DNA of 64,000 bases from Ignavibacteriales bacterium (GCA_026390775.1 JAPLFF010000007.1:62001-126000), one strand, 5' to 3'. Positions 28,596 to 38,786 are shown, counted from the first letter of the stretch. Numbers and translations: made by a program. Notes: generated from the letters alone by a model not told the origin.

Positions 28596-30530
28596 TTATT
28601 GTCCGGCTAATTCAATCATTGCAGAAACTTCTTCCACAATTGCATCTATTCCTTCTGGTGCTCCAACTTTTTTAAATCTTATAAATCCTTCCTTATCTAT
28701 AACAAACTTTGAAGGAACGCCTTGAACACCGAAACTTTTGACCACTTCATTTTTACTATCAATTAAAACATGAAATGTATATTTATTTTGCTTTATGAAG
28801 TCCGAAGCATTTTTAGTTACATCAGTTGCTTGTTCCCATGTATCCACAAATAGGAATTTGACATTTTCATCTTTCGCATATTTTTCAACTGCTTTCTGCA
28901 TTCCTGGAAATGATGCTTTGCATGGTCCGCACCATGTAGCCCAAAAATCGATTATAACGGTTTTCCCTTTGAAGTCAGTTAATGAAACATTCTTGCCGTC
29001 CAAATCTTTCAGTGAAAACTTTGGAGCATTCTCTTTGATCATTTCTTTTTTTAACGCATCTAGGATACTGCTTTTTCCGATATTCTCAAGCTTGCTTAAA
29101 TATTCGTCAAATCCTTTTTCGCTTCCATTCTTTTGAACAAAAACTTCTTTCAAAGATTCTTTTATATTATTGTTCACTCTTGAATTCTTAACTGCTTCCT
29201 CTATTAACTGCTGAGCTTTTTCATTTTTTTTATTTGCAAGTAGACATTTGATATATGATTCGAATTTGTCGAGTTGCATAAATTTGATCTGGATTAATGA
29301 TAAAGCTTCTTCGAAATTTTTAAGCGCTTCTTCATTTTTATTCAACATATACAGTATCTTTCCATACATAAACAATATATTCCCGAGAGATGATTTACGG
29401 TTATATAAAGTTTGGGCTTCGGTATAAAATGCTTCCTTCTCACTTAAAGGTTTGGCTAATTCTTTTCTAAAAAGTTCCACTCCCTTTTCAGCTATTGTTT
29501 GTGCGAATTCAATCTCTTTATCAGCTTTCAGTAAATTTTCCAATAAAGTAGTAACAACGCTTTGATTGTTTAGTAATGAATTATCTTTATTCAGTACCTC
29601 TTTTAGTGCATTAGTTCTATTTCCATTAATTAGATTACCGAATACTATATTTAAACCGGCATAATTGCTTTCATAACCAAGGTCTTTAAAATCATTAACC
29701 ATTTGTAATGCTAAACTCAGTTGCTTATCCAAATCTTTTTCTGCAGTTAATTCATCATATTTATACCTGAATGCACAATCGCCATTCGGAAATTTTTTAA
29801 CTGCCAAGTTTTTAATTTCATCAGCTTTGTCGTTCATTTTAAATCTAGTATAAAAATGTGACATTATAGTATAGTCAATGTCTTTTAAGTCTTCTCGTGA
29901 TGCTGCTTCGTTAAGTTCCTGCAAAATTAATTGCTCGCTATCTTCATTGTTCAAAGCATCGTTTATAATTAGCAAATAAATTAGAAGAGATTTTGCTTTA
30001 AGTTCAGGTTTAGAAAGGAATATTTCATTCATTATTTCAAAAGCTTCCTTTACATTCCCTTTCACTTGCAGTAACTCCGGTCCCCAATTCCCAACACAAG
30101 TTGCATAACATAATTTTGATCCTTCAAGTTCTTTCCCGGTGTTATCATAGAATTTTATAAAATATCCTTTACCTTCATTGTTCTCCGAATGTTCATTGAC
30201 TTCACCGTTATCAAATGTTAAAGCAATGAAATCAGTTGAAGAAAGAGTTTTAACTTTCGCTTTCCATTCATTTCCGTTTTTATCCATAAGGATTGAATGT
30301 GCTTCCTCAATTCCCATCAAATTATCACTTTTGCTTGAGCAAAGGTAAATTGTCATTTCTATTTTATCTGTTTTAGCTAATTCAGTTCCTTCTCCATTGT
30401 ATGTAATTGTAATTTCATCTCCTCCATGCGGTTTGAGCGGACTATACTTGACAGAATTTTCCTTTGCATTTATGATATTCAATAAGTATACAATAAAAAA
30501 TGATACAACCAACAACTTTTTCATTTTCAC
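28596..30530 (-). CDS. TlpA-like thiol-disulfide oxidoreductase with long helical-repeat region
   Basis: The 644-residue exported protein has a signal peptide (about residues 3-22). A beta-rich N-terminal domain (about 25-140) is followed by an all-helical TPR-like region (about 155-490). A C-terminal TlpA/AhpC-type thioredoxin domain starts near [11 protein letters not shown] and carries [10 protein letters not shown] (active site near residue 533) and [12 protein letters not shown] with the cis-Pro. It likely reduces or oxidises periplasmic cysteines, with the helical part binding a partner. It overlaps the truncated TlpA gene by 4 bases and so belongs to the sigma/FecR/TonB operon. DsbD next door could supply electrons. 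Confidence 0.88.
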   Translation of the reverse strand: MKMKKLLVVSFFIVYLLNIINAKENSVKYSPLKPHGGDEITITYNGEGTELAKTDKIEMTIYLCSSKSDNLMGIEEAHSILMDKNGNEWKAKVKTLSSTDFIALTFDNGEVNEHSENNEGKGYFIKFYDNTGKELEGSKLCYATCVGNWGPELLQVKGNVKEAFEIMNEIFLSKPELKAKSLLIYLLIINDALNNEDSEQLILQELNEAASREDLKDIDYTIMSHFYTRFKMNDKADEIKNLAVKKFPNGDCAFRYKYDELTAEKDLDKQLSLALQMVNDFKDLGYESNYAGLNIVFGNLINGNRTNALKEVLNKDNSLLNNQSVVTTLLENLLKADKEIEFAQTIAEKGVELFRKELAKPLSEKEAFYTEAQTLYNRKSSLGNILFMYGKILYMLNKNEEALKNFEEALSLIQIKFMQLDKFESYIKCLLANKKNEKAQQLIEEAVKNSRVNNNIKESLKEVFVQKNGSEKGFDEYLSKLENIGKSSILDALKKEMIKENAPKFSLKDLDGKNVSLTDFKGKTVIIDFWATWCGPCKASFPGMQKAVEKYAKDENVKFLFVDTWEQATDVTKNASDFIKQNKYTFHVLIDSKNEVVKSFGVQGVPSKFVIDKEGFIRFKKVGAPEGIDAIVEEVSAMIELAGQ

Positions 30531-30739
30531 TCTCCAATAAACTTTATTAATCCTTTTATGCTTCTTGTATTGATAAATTCACTCTTCTCCAAAAAGGTCT
30601 CTCCGGAGAATATTGATGCAACGCAAGGTACGCACCACGAAGCCCAGAGATCAATTAGAACAACTTTACCTTTCAAAGAAGAAAGAGACAATTCTTTTCC
30701 ATCAGTATCTGTTAATGTAAAATCCAGTGTTAGTTTCAT
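30527..30739 (-). CDS. truncated TlpA-like thioredoxin-fold protein (70 aa)
   Basis: The frame begins as an ordinary TlpA domain: [19 protein letters not shown], then [18 protein letters not shown] with a CxxC motif. After about residue 44 the similarity to the family stops, and the rest of the fold, including the cis-Pro loop, is missing. It starts 11 bases after the TonB receptor stop and overlaps the next TlpA-like gene by four bases (ATGA). The overlap keeps translational coupling. It may be a decayed gene after internal deletion, or a real mini-protein. I saw no continuation in the other frames. Function is unlikely as a full thioredoxin. Confidence 0.6.
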   Translation of the reverse strand: MKLTLDFTLTDTDGKELSLSSLKGKVVLIDLWASWCVPCVASIFSGETFLEKSEFINTRSIKGLIKFIGE

Positions 30740-30750
30740 CTTATCTTTTT

Positions 30751-33423
30751 TTAAAGTGTTATTCCACTAAATCTGAAACCGAAAAGGACTGTGCGCGGCT
30801 GAGTTACTATTAAATTGATTCTTTCGAATTTATCTGTATTAGTAAGATTTGTTACTTGTATATATCCGCTTAATTGATTTGTGATTTTTTGAGAAACACC
30901 AAAATTAATTTTTAGATAAGAAGGATATGTCATTAAATATCCGCTAGGATATTCTTTTATAACAGGATTATAATTTCCACTATACATGTCAGCAAAATAT
31001 CCATAAAAGTCAGAGCCAATCCATTCACCGAATTGGAAAGCACTTATAGTTACTGATGTACCTTCAAATGGAATAATTTCAAGATTTAAAGATAAAGTAT
31101 GTTGTGGCTGGCCGGTTAATTGGTCTCCAACTTTACTCGTACCTGTATACTCTGGTCGAAGTTGAGTAACTGTACTTTTTGTAGTACCATAGTTTAGATT
31201 CAGAGTTAACCAATCAAATGGATGTGTGACAGCTTTAATTTCGAATCCCTCATTTTTTACTTCAGCAACATTTTGATATTGATAAATTGGGTTTCCCTGT
31301 ACGTCGGTTCCCATTAATACTGATTCGATTAAGTTTGTTGGATGTTGATTAAAATATGTGAGACCTAATGATAATATACTTGAATAATATAGATCAGCGC
31401 CAATCTCCCAACCCTTTTGAATCTCTGATAACAACCCGGCATTAGGAAGAATTGTATACGTTGAAGCAACCATTCCTGTGACCTCTGAAGCATCCGGGAT
31501 GTTAACAGATTGCCCCCATGCTACTCTTCCTTTAACCATCCATTTTTCAACTTCATAAACACCACTTAAACCAAGACGTGGTGACCACGTGTAAGAATTA
31601 TCTGCACCGGATGGATTTTTATCGGCACGTAAACCACCTGTGAAGAAAAGAAAATTATTTACCGAAACTAATGCCTGTCCATAAAATCCTTTATTTATAA
31701 CATAACCGGTATTTTGATCTACAAAATTATAATTGGTTCTATTTGCAACACTATCTTCATAAAATGGGTGCGCGTATTGTGTCCAATCTGCACCTAAAGT
31801 AATAGAACCGTCAGTATTTTCGCCTATTTTTGTTTGATATGATGTATTGTATGAAGTTGTATAGCGCTCTGTTCTTGATTCAAGAATGTAATAGCGGTTG
31901 TTAGATGTACTGGCAACTCTATCTCCAACGAAACCATTTAGAGTATTATATCCTAAAGTTAAATTATGACTCCAGTTTTCATTTAACTTATAGCTTAATG
32001 TAAGTCCATAAGTTTTGTAAATACTATTTTCAAAATAATCCATAGAATAAGGTATACCAATAGATGTACATAACTGTTTATAAAGCGGATTTTCCGAATT
32101 TAACCCATCTGTTTTTGAATAATTCAAAGATAAGGTTCCAGAGAAATTACCAACATTAAAATTACCTGAACCAGTAAGATTTAAGGAACTTTGTTCGAAT
32201 TGGTTTAACCATTTAGGCTCATTCTGGTAATTAACTCCTACATTGTAAGTCATAAAACTTATTCCACCGCTTCCATTTAATGCCAATTCATTACCAATGG
32301 CAGTATTGTTTCCAATATATTTATTATCTATTGATGTCATTCCAACTTTACCAGATAATTTTAGATCTCCCACAATACCATGTTTAGTAAATATCTGCAT
32401 CACACCACTGATTGCACCTGCACCGTAAATAGTAGAAGCCTGTGGACCTGGAACTACTTCGACATGATCTATAACACTTGGATCCAAATATGTAATATAT
32501 GCTGGATCAGATGCTTCAACACCATCGATATAAACTTTCATTGTAGAAGCACTTCCGGAAAACGATGACACACCTCTAACAGAAAACGAACCGTATGTTT
32601 TACCAGGTCCTTCAACTGTATATACAGCTCCGGGAACTGTCAGTCTTATTAAATCAACAACATTTGGAGGATTGATATTTTCAATTTCTCTTGGAGTAAT
32701 AATGCTTATAGTATTAGGAAGTTTTTTTACCGCCGTTGGAAGCACTGTACTTGTTGTGATTACTACTTCATTCATATTTATTTCAGTCGCATCTAGCTGG
32801 AAGTTCAGACCCGTTGTTTCGTTCGTAACAACATTAACTGTTGCTTCTTTTGATTTAAATCCTACACATGAAACAACCAACGTATATTTTCCTGCATTGA
32901 TATTATCTATTGTATAATTACCGGTCAAATCTGTAGAAGCTCCACGATTTGTTCCTTTAATTGCTACAGAAGCACCAACTAATCCTTCTCCCGTTTTTGC
33001 ATCTGTTACTTTCCCTTTAATAGTTCCGCTTTCAGTTGCTGAAACTAAATTTTCTGTTTGTCCTTGGTTTTTTCTTACAACAATCTGGTCGTTAATTCTG
33101 TTGAATGTTAATCCGTAATCCTTCGCAAAAACTTCCAGTAAATTGTAGAGAGATTCTTCATCTACAATTACGGTAGCTTTTTCTTTTAGAGGAAGTCCTT
33201 CTTCAAAAAAGATGAACTTAAAATTTGTTTTGCTCTCAATAATTTGTAATGCCTCTTCAAGAGATACGTTAACAACATTTACGCTCACTTTTACATCACG
33301 AAGGTTTTGACCTTCTGCTGGTGTAATAGCAAACAAAAAGTTTACTAAAAGACCTTGTAGAATCAACCCCAAGAAAGAATAATATGCTGTCATTTTAACT
33401 ATCCGAATAAAATTATTTTTCAT
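30751..33423 (-). CDS. TonB-dependent receptor with signalling (STN) domain
   Basis: This 890-residue outer-membrane receptor begins with a hydrophobic signal segment. A Secretin/TonB N-terminal signalling domain follows (about residues 42-118, [20 protein letters not shown]). Next come a carboxypeptidase-regulatory-like domain (about 134-212), a plug (about 233-348) with [18 protein letters not shown] and [13 protein letters not shown], and a 22-strand-type barrel ending in Phe-rich RFSGITL. The STN domain normally touches FecR on the inner face, reporting ligand capture. The cargo could be an iron chelate, cofactor or peptide, and the sequence does not say which. FecR and the sigma factor lie just upstream. 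Confidence 0.92.
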   Translation of the reverse strand: MKNNFIRIVKMTAYYSFLGLILQGLLVNFLFAITPAEGQNLRDVKVSVNVVNVSLEEALQIIESKTNFKFIFFEEGLPLKEKATVIVDEESLYNLLEVFAKDYGLTFNRINDQIVVRKNQGQTENLVSATESGTIKGKVTDAKTGEGLVGASVAIKGTNRGASTDLTGNYTIDNINAGKYTLVVSCVGFKSKEATVNVVTNETTGLNFQLDATEINMNEVVITTSTVLPTAVKKLPNTISIITPREIENINPPNVVDLIRLTVPGAVYTVEGPGKTYGSFSVRGVSSFSGSASTMKVYIDGVEASDPAYITYLDPSVIDHVEVVPGPQASTIYGAGAISGVMQIFTKHGIVGDLKLSGKVGMTSIDNKYIGNNTAIGNELALNGSGGISFMTYNVGVNYQNEPKWLNQFEQSSLNLTGSGNFNVGNFSGTLSLNYSKTDGLNSENPLYKQLCTSIGIPYSMDYFENSIYKTYGLTLSYKLNENWSHNLTLGYNTLNGFVGDRVASTSNNRYYILESRTERYTTSYNTSYQTKIGENTDGSITLGADWTQYAHPFYEDSVANRTNYNFVDQNTGYVINKGFYGQALVSVNNFLFFTGGLRADKNPSGADNSYTWSPRLGLSGVYEVEKWMVKGRVAWGQSVNIPDASEVTGMVASTYTILPNAGLLSEIQKGWEIGADLYYSSILSLGLTYFNQHPTNLIESVLMGTDVQGNPIYQYQNVAEVKNEGFEIKAVTHPFDWLTLNLNYGTTKSTVTQLRPEYTGTSKVGDQLTGQPQHTLSLNLEIIPFEGTSVTISAFQFGEWIGSDFYGYFADMYSGNYNPVIKEYPSGYLMTYPSYLKINFGVSQKITNQLSGYIQVTNLTNTDKFERINLIVTQPRTVLFGFRFSGITL

Positions 33424-33459
33424 ATTTTTACCCTGTGCTGGTTAGACATTTGTTTTGTT

Positions 33460-33531
33460 CCCCCGTAAAACGGGGGACATGGTTTAACTACTGAGCCATG
33501 GCAATCTAGACCATTGTCATGGCTTTTTTTT
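33460..33531. repeat. two adjacent hairpins in the fecR-TonB receptor gap
   Basis: The first hairpin is CCCCCGT-AAA-ACGGGGG (33460-33476). The second is GCCATGGCAAT (33495-33505) pairing with ATTGTCATGGC (33513-33523), followed on the plus strand by T8 (33524-33531). The second looks like a strong terminator for plus-strand transcription, yet no plus-strand gene is upstream. Confidence 0.7.
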
Positions 33532-33566
33532 AATCGGCAATCATAAATTGTGTACCTCCTAATTTA

Positions 33567-33620
33567 CACCTCCCCCTGTTTCCCCCTCCTTAACTTAAGG
33601 AAGGGGACTTAAGGGGGTGG
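33567..33620. repeat. CACCTCCCCC/GGGGGTGG inverted repeat
   Basis: CACCTCCCCCTG and TCCCCCTCCTTAA pair with TTAAGGAAGGGGA and CTTAAGGGGGTGG. It ends 3 bases before the fecR stop codon (33624-33626). The C-rich half followed by a G-rich half resembles dispersed inverted-repeat units in related genomes. This is impression only. Confidence 0.6.
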
Positions 33621-33623
33621 TCG

Positions 33624-34676
33624 TTATTTCTTGAAGAAAATGATTTTCTTAGTTACGTTATTTTCTTTGATTGTTTTGTATTGAAGTCCAGTTAATTTTC
33701 TTAGAGATTCAGAAACAGTCCACAAAGATTCATTCTGAAAGTTCGCAGTAATTTTTTGATTTCTGAATGATTTATCCTGCAACTCGAATTTCACTCCATA
33801 AATCCGTTCTAACTTAACTAGTACATTTGCAAAAGGTTCTTTGCGGAAAACAAGTTTGTTCTCTTTCCATCCGGTAGCTTCTTGCAAATCAAATTGTTCA
33901 ACTGTGCCTATCTCTCTTTCTTTATTGTACACTAACTGCTGATCGGGTTGAAGCATTACAATATTTTCTACGGCTCCAGCTTCTTCTTTAGAGACTTTAA
34001 CACTACCCTCTACAAGAGAGACGGCAATATTTTTTTCATTGGGGAATGCACTCACATTAAATTTTGTGCCGAGAACTGTTGTGGAAATATTTCCGGAGTG
34101 AACTATAAATGGTTTGGAAGAATCATGTTTAACTTCAAAATACGCTTCACCTTCCAAATAAATATCTCTTGTACCGTTTGTAAAGTGAGTCGGGTATTTT
34201 AGTTTGCTGTCTGCATTAAGTGTAATAGTTGAACCATCTGATAAAGTTGCTAAATATTTTTCGCCCATAATTGTATGTTTTTCATTCCAAGCAATTACTG
34301 CCGGTTTTTGTTTGAAGACGCCGGAGATATACAGCGTTCCAGTAACAAGAACTATAAAGAATGCTATTGATGCGGCATATTTTAGAAGTGCCGGGTTGAA
34401 TAATAATTTTCTCTTTGGTTGGTTCTTCTTCTGATCAAATGAGAATGAGGGTTCTTCCATTTGAATTTTTTGAGTCAGCTTTTCGAAACCGCTTTCAATA
34501 TTAAACTCTGTTTCTGGCTTTGCCGCACGGGCTTTTTCCCATTCGTTTTTCAAATGAGTAAACAGATTATAATATTCATCTTGTTCGAGATAATTATATA
34601 AGCTCGCTCTTTCTTCATTTGATGCTTCTTTGGACAAATATTTTGCCGCTAATTCTAAAAATCTTTCTTCGGACAT
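33624..34676 (-). CDS. FecR-family anti-sigma factor
   Basis: The protein (about 350 aa) holds the cognate ECF sigma factor at the inner membrane and releases it when the TonB receptor signals. The N-terminal cytoplasmic part (about residues 1-95) binds sigma. A single membrane segment follows (about 97-118, YAASIAFFIVLVTGTLYISG), then the periplasmic FecR domain (about 120-220, with LSDGSTITLNADSKLKYP and DIYLEGEAYFEV) and the C-terminal DUF4974-like domain (FANVLVKLERIYGVKF). I use the ATG at 34676. A GTG three codons upstream (34685) is also possible. It lies between sigma and receptor genes. Confidence 0.93.
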   Translation of the reverse strand: MSEERFLELAAKYLSKEASNEERASLYNYLEQDEYYNLFTHLKNEWEKARAAKPETEFNIESGFEKLTQKIQMEEPSFSFDQKKNQPKRKLLFNPALLKYAASIAFFIVLVTGTLYISGVFKQKPAVIAWNEKHTIMGEKYLATLSDGSTITLNADSKLKYPTHFTNGTRDIYLEGEAYFEVKHDSSKPFIVHSGNISTTVLGTKFNVSAFPNEKNIAVSLVEGSVKVSKEEAGAVENIVMLQPDQQLVYNKEREIGTVEQFDLQEATGWKENKLVFRKEPFANVLVKLERIYGVKFELQDKSFRNQKITANFQNESLWTVSESLRKLTGLQYKTIKENNVTKKIIFFKK

Positions 34677-34763
34677 GGCTTTCACTTTTTTAAGTTTTCT
34701 TTGGTTTCTTTAATTATAAGACAATAAAAAGACGGGATACCTACTACTCACAACAACTTAAAT

Positions 34764-35327
34764 TTAGAAGAGTTTTCTTATGCGGGGCAATTGATCGGCG
34801 ATATATTTAATAGCTTTTACCATTTGGTTTTGAACCGTATTTACTGAAATTGAAAGAATTTCAGCGATTTCCTTATAGCTTAATCCATCAATACGGTTCA
34901 TTCTAAAAATTAATCCCCTTCTTTCAGGCAGTTCCTTTAAGAGTAGATCAATTTTATCTTCTAAATTTTGCTGAAGTATAGATTGATCGGCAGTCTGGTC
35001 TGAAGCAACAAGATGCAGATTGGTGGAATCCGTATTTTGAGAATATCTTTTTTCCTGCTTGAGATAATTAATAGATTGGTTTTTAACTGCAGTGTACAGA
35101 TATGATCTAAAATTTGTTTTGATATTTATGGTTTTTCGTTTCAGCCAGATATTTGTGAACACATCAGAAACACTTTCTTCACACAGCTCGTTTGATTTTA
35201 GAATTTGGAAAGAGAAAAAACATAATGGTTCAAAATATCTTTCGAATAAAATCCGCAATGCAACAGAATCATTCTGCTTGATCCGGTCGAGCAGTTCAAT
35301 ATCAGTTATATTTTTTTCGGTAAACAT
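34764..35327 (-). CDS. ECF sigma factor, FecI-like
   Basis: This 187-residue sigma-70 family protein has region 2 (about residues 25-90, with LRILFERYFEPLCFF and SDVFTNIWLKR) and region 4 (about 125-185, with LPERRGLIFRMNRIDGLSYKEIAEILSIS helix-turn-helix). It belongs to the large group paired with FecR in Bacteroidota. It would direct polymerase to the promoter of the downstream TonB receptor, after FecR releases it. It is the first gene of the module: sigma, FecR (87-base gap), TonB receptor, TlpA-like genes. Repeat copy B lies upstream. Confidence 0.94.
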   Translation of the reverse strand: MFTEKNITDIELLDRIKQNDSVALRILFERYFEPLCFFSFQILKSNELCEESVSDVFTNIWLKRKTINIKTNFRSYLYTAVKNQSINYLKQEKRYSQNTDSTNLHLVASDQTADQSILQQNLEDKIDLLLKELPERRGLIFRMNRIDGLSYKEIAEILSISVNTVQNQMVKAIKYIADQLPRIRKLF

Positions 35328-35415
35328 TTGATATTATTACAATTAGCTTTATGAATGTTTTTATCAAACTACAAAAAAAAAAAGTAAATAGGATGGATAA
35401 ATAATTTCAATAAAA

Positions 35416-35498
35416 TGTAGAGACGGGATAGCATGCACTGAGTTCGCGAAGTGTCCCGTCTCGCTTGTAATTGAGACGCCATAAATGGAGTCTTTACA
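35416..35498. repeat. dispersed intergenic inverted-repeat element, copy B (83 bp)
   Basis: The element starts TGTAGAGACGGGATAGCATG and ends GTCTTTACA. It has the same length as copy A and matches it at nearly every position, with differences mainly in the middle (TCGCTTGTAATT versus TCTTTTTTCTGT). It lies between the sigma factor gene start and the ndh stop. Confidence 0.9.
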
Positions 35499-35521
35499 AT
35501 TTTATTTCTTCTTATGTTAGC

Positions 35522-36766
35522 TCACAGATCAGTTTTATTAGTAATCAATCGAATTCCATTTCTTTTTGTTATATATAACCAAATCCACTCAGCTAAAACT
35601 TTGTAGCGGTTACGAAAACCTATCAAATATAAAATGTGAACGAATACCCATGCCAGCCATGCAATTAATCCCGATGCTTTTAGATTCCCAATCTGCATAA
35701 TTGCTTTTGCTCTTCCTATTGTTGCCAAATTTCCTTTATCAAAATATTTGAACGGATTTCTTTTTTCTTTTGGAATTTGTTTAGCAATAATTTTTGCGAT
35801 AAAATTTCCTTGCTGAATAGCAACAGGACAAACTCCCGGCAACTGTTTACCGTTTTTATCATAGCACAATGCTGCATCGCCGATAACAAATATTTCCGGA
35901 TGATCTTTAACACTGCAATCTTTTTCTACAATAACTCTCCCATAGCGATCAAGTTCAGTATTAAGAGATTTCAGTATTGGTGAGATTGTATTACCGGCTG
36001 CCCAAATTACATTTTGAGTTTCAATAAATTCATTTTCGAGTTTAACACCTGAAAAATTTATTTCAGTTACTTTTGAGTTTAATTTTACAATTACACCAAG
36101 CTCTTCTAGAAGTATTTTACCTTTTCCGTTCAGAGGTTCATCGTAAATCCCTAAAATTTTATTTGATGCTTCCACAAGAATTATTTTTGTTTTTGCCGGA
36201 TCAATTTTTCTGAAATCCTTCATCATAGTATTTCTTGCTATCTCAGCAATTGCCCCGGCTAATTCAACTCCTGTTGGTCCACCGCCTACTATCACAAAAG
36301 TTAAATGCTTTTGAACTTCTATCGGGTCATTCGATCTCTCGGCTTTTTCAAACGACAATAGCATTTTTTCGCGCAGCGTAAGTGCATCACTCATAGTTTT
36401 CAAACCCGGTGCAAATTTTTCCCATTCATCTTTACCGAAATAAGAATGACGAGAACCGATTGCTGCAATTAAATAATCATAATCGAACTCGTCATCGTGC
36501 AAAAATATTTTTCGCCTCTGTGTATCTATATTAATTACTTCTCCCATTATCACTCTAACATTTTCTTGCTTGCGGAGTATTGCGCGGATAGGCGCAGCAA
36601 TATCAGCAGGTGAAAGTGCCGCAGAAGCAACTTGGTAAAGCAATGGCTGAAAGAGATGATGATTGGTTTTATCTATCAGAGTTATTTCTACATCGGCATT
36701 TTTAAGTTCTTTGGCAGCGGTCAATCCGCCAAATCCCCCGCCGATTATTACAACTTTCTTTTTCAT
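35522..36766 (-). CDS. ndh: type II NADH dehydrogenase (NDH-2)
   Basis: The 414-residue flavoprotein passes electrons from NADH to quinone at the membrane without pumping protons. FAD motif VVIIGGGFGGLTAAKEL is at residues 4-20, the NADH motif VIVGGGPTGVELAGA at about 158-172, and the FAD-contact motif FVIGDAA at about 298-304. The quinone-site-like AIQQGNF follows. A C-terminal hydrophobic helix (about 370-395, IAWLAWVFVHILYLIGFRNR) fits membrane attachment. The best distinction from sulfide:quinone reductase is the absence of its Cys pair. It is apparently monocistronic. Confidence 0.92.
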   Translation of the reverse strand: MKKKVVIIGGGFGGLTAAKELKNADVEITLIDKTNHHLFQPLLYQVASAALSPADIAAPIRAILRKQENVRVIMGEVINIDTQRRKIFLHDDEFDYDYLIAAIGSRHSYFGKDEWEKFAPGLKTMSDALTLREKMLLSFEKAERSNDPIEVQKHLTFVIVGGGPTGVELAGAIAEIARNTMMKDFRKIDPAKTKIILVEASNKILGIYDEPLNGKGKILLEELGVIVKLNSKVTEINFSGVKLENEFIETQNVIWAAGNTISPILKSLNTELDRYGRVIVEKDCSVKDHPEIFVIGDAALCYDKNGKQLPGVCPVAIQQGNFIAKIIAKQIPKEKRNPFKYFDKGNLATIGRAKAIMQIGNLKASGLIAWLAWVFVHILYLIGFRNRYKVLAEWIWLYITKRNGIRLITNKTDL

Positions 36767-36774
36767 TTTTTTGT

Positions 36775-36813
36775 TATTCTGAAATCCCCGATCTATCGGT
36801 ATGAAGAATCTCT
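36775..36813. repeat. partial copy of the TGTCATTCTGA inverted-repeat element
   Basis: TATTCTGAAATCCCCGATCTATCGG followed by ATGAAGAATCTC resembles the left half of the element at 59088-59175 (CATTCTGATCCCGACTTGTCGGG, GAAGAATCTC). The right half is missing. It lies just upstream of ndh. Confidence 0.55.
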
Positions 36814-36879
36814 AACTAAATTTAAGAATAAAACAATCGTTAAAATAGAATAGTTCGAAGAATGATTGTAATATAAAGA

Positions 36880-36913
36880 AAGGTCACATAAGATTTTATT
36901 CTTAAATGACCTT
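36880..36913. terminator. hairpin downstream of the 37025-38764 cargo gene
   Basis: An interrupted stem pairs AAGGTCA (36880-36886) with TGACCTT (36907-36913) and, inside it, TAAGA with TCTTA. On the minus strand it follows the T9SS cargo gene and is trailed by a T-rich stretch. It may act as a terminator, but it is 110 bases past the stop. Confidence 0.4.
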
Positions 36914-36941
36914 GGAAAGTGGCCTATTAATTTGATTTTTT

Positions 36942-36988
36942 TGTAGAGACGGGATAGCCTGCACAGAGTTTGCGAGGTGTACCGTCTC
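36942..36988. repeat. dispersed intergenic inverted-repeat element, copy C (47 bp, left half only)
   Basis: It matches copy A from TTTGATTTTTTTGTAGAGACGG to CCGTCTC, with scattered changes, then stops. The right half (GAGACGCCAT...TTTACA) is absent. The shared flank before TGTAGAGAC suggests that copies A and C are related beyond the terminal repeat. It follows the cargo gene at 37025. Confidence 0.75.
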
Positions 36989-37024
36989 TTTTTTTGATAC
37001 TTTATTAATAAAATCATTTTTTTA

Positions 37025-38764
37025 TTATTTCATCAAAACAAATTTTTTCGTTTGGGAAAATTCTTTCGTTGTAATTCTGTAAAAGTAAACACCGCTTGGT
37101 AAATTTTTCCCATCAAATATTGCTTCATAACTGCCGGACTGCATTTCTTTATCAACAAGCTTTTCTAATTCTCTTCCCAGAATATCATAAACAATGAGTT
37201 TAACGTGAGTCTGTTTTGGAATGTCATATCTAATTTTTGTAGTTGGGTTGAAAGGATTAGGGTAATTTTGAGATAGAGAATATCTCGTTGGGACATTTGA
37301 ATTATTCTCAATACTGGTTGGAATATTAAAGAAATCATTATAAGCTTGTTGCGCATCTAAATCATATTGCTTAAGCAAAATGATAGCACTAAATCTATCG
37401 ACCCCGGTAGTAGCTCCGGCACACATCTCACTTACAATAACTTCCTGGGTATCACCATAAGCCATTGTGAATGGACCGGAAGCCATACCGCCACGTCTGT
37501 CTCCTGGCGGGCGCAACTGGCCGTCAATCCAACCTGAACCGGTTACCGGGTCGCCGGCAAGCGGGTACATTGTTACTTTGCCTGTATTTGGATCGGTAAA
37601 CGGTTGACCGGTAATTGATACTCTGCTACGGAATAAATTATACCATTCCAATGTACCGGTATTATAATTTGCACCTACCGGATCGGCATAAACTGCATCA
37701 CTACTAATACAGAAATAAAATCCGGTCATTGGCAAATTTTTAAATCCATTTACATATTTTCCTTTAAAGATTGCTCTGTCTGTTACAGCACCAGGTACTT
37801 TTGGACCCTGTAAGAAGTCAAAGCCGGTAGCTGGTGGAGGAAGCGGATTATAAACAGAATCCACAGCTTTACCGTTGTAGAAATACATCATGCTCAATGT
37901 GGAATCGCAGCCAACGTAGTCATCGGATGCATCGCCAATATCAACGTCTGACCACATACTAACATACATTTCCGTAAATGGTTTTTGGCTTGCGTTTTTA
38001 TTGATGATAGTATACTTTCTAAAGAACATATTACCAAGTGCGCCGGTTTGATTGTATGCCCAAATAGTAACTTGTTCTTCTATGCCTAATGGTATAGAAC
38101 CAGACATACTGCTAACTGCAGTAGGATTTAAATCATTACAAACAAACCAAATTGTTTGATCGGCGCCGGGAACTCCCGGTATGTCAACATTAGGATTATA
38201 TTTACCATCACCATTTACATCTTTGTATGGTGCACCTTGATTGAAAGGATCATTAGGGTCTGCAGGATTTGTTCTTGCTGCCGGCCAATTTTGCCAATCC
38301 AAAGCATACTGAGCTTTAATTTGCGGTGTGGTTCCTTCGCCATTATTTATTTCGGAACTAAAATCTGCATTAGGATCTTTGTAATCTCTTCTTACTCTAT
38401 AAATACGAACATCTGTAGCATTAGGATTTGCTGCAGTTCCATTTGGTAAAATTCTTCCCGGAACAGTTCCTGACCAGTATGTAGAACCGCCAACTTCAAA
38501 TTGATTGTCTAATCTAGCACCCCAAAGAAAGCCGGATTGGAAAGCAGCTGTTTTACCGCTTCCTTTAGGATATACTAAACCGGCATTATTCTGCTGGTTG
38601 ATATCCGATGAACCGGTGTTTTGGAACCAGGAAGAAATATTATTGATATTAATGTGAGTCAATGGAGGTACTCCAAGTGTACTACTTGGAGAAAACTTTT
38701 TGTTACCGTCTTTAGCGAATACTAATACACTGAGTAAAAAAGTAAATACGATTAATTTTTTCAT
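37025..38764 (-). CDS. secreted protein with T9SS type A sorting domain
   Basis: The ATG at 38764 is preferred over a TTG at 38782, since AAGGAGA precedes it and a signal peptide (MKKLIVFTFLLSVLVFAKDG) then begins the protein. The body (about residues 25-490 of 579) has no domain that I recognise. It contains Asp/Asn/Gly/Pro-rich acidic motifs such as DVNGDGKYNPNVDIPG that suggest calcium binding. The C-terminal tail is a textbook T9SS signal: YPNPFNPTTKIRYDIP, VYDILGREL, LPSGVYFYRIT and KKFVLMK. It would be exported via SprA. No partner genes are adjacent. The role is unknown. Confidence 0.85.
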   Translation of the reverse strand: MKKLIVFTFLLSVLVFAKDGNKKFSPSSTLGVPPLTHININNISSWFQNTGSSDINQQNNAGLVYPKGSGKTAAFQSGFLWGARLDNQFEVGGSTYWSGTVPGRILPNGTAANPNATDVRIYRVRRDYKDPNADFSSEINNGEGTTPQIKAQYALDWQNWPAARTNPADPNDPFNQGAPYKDVNGDGKYNPNVDIPGVPGADQTIWFVCNDLNPTAVSSMSGSIPLGIEEQVTIWAYNQTGALGNMFFRKYTIINKNASQKPFTEMYVSMWSDVDIGDASDDYVGCDSTLSMMYFYNGKAVDSVYNPLPPPATGFDFLQGPKVPGAVTDRAIFKGKYVNGFKNLPMTGFYFCISSDAVYADPVGANYNTGTLEWYNLFRSRVSITGQPFTDPNTGKVTMYPLAGDPVTGSGWIDGQLRPPGDRRGGMASGPFTMAYGDTQEVIVSEMCAGATTGVDRFSAIILLKQYDLDAQQAYNDFFNIPTSIENNSNVPTRYSLSQNYPNPFNPTTKIRYDIPKQTHVKLIVYDILGRELEKLVDKEMQSGSYEAIFDGKNLPSGVYFYRITTKEFSQTKKFVLMK

Positions 38765-38786
38765 TTTGTTTCTCCTTATCAAAATA

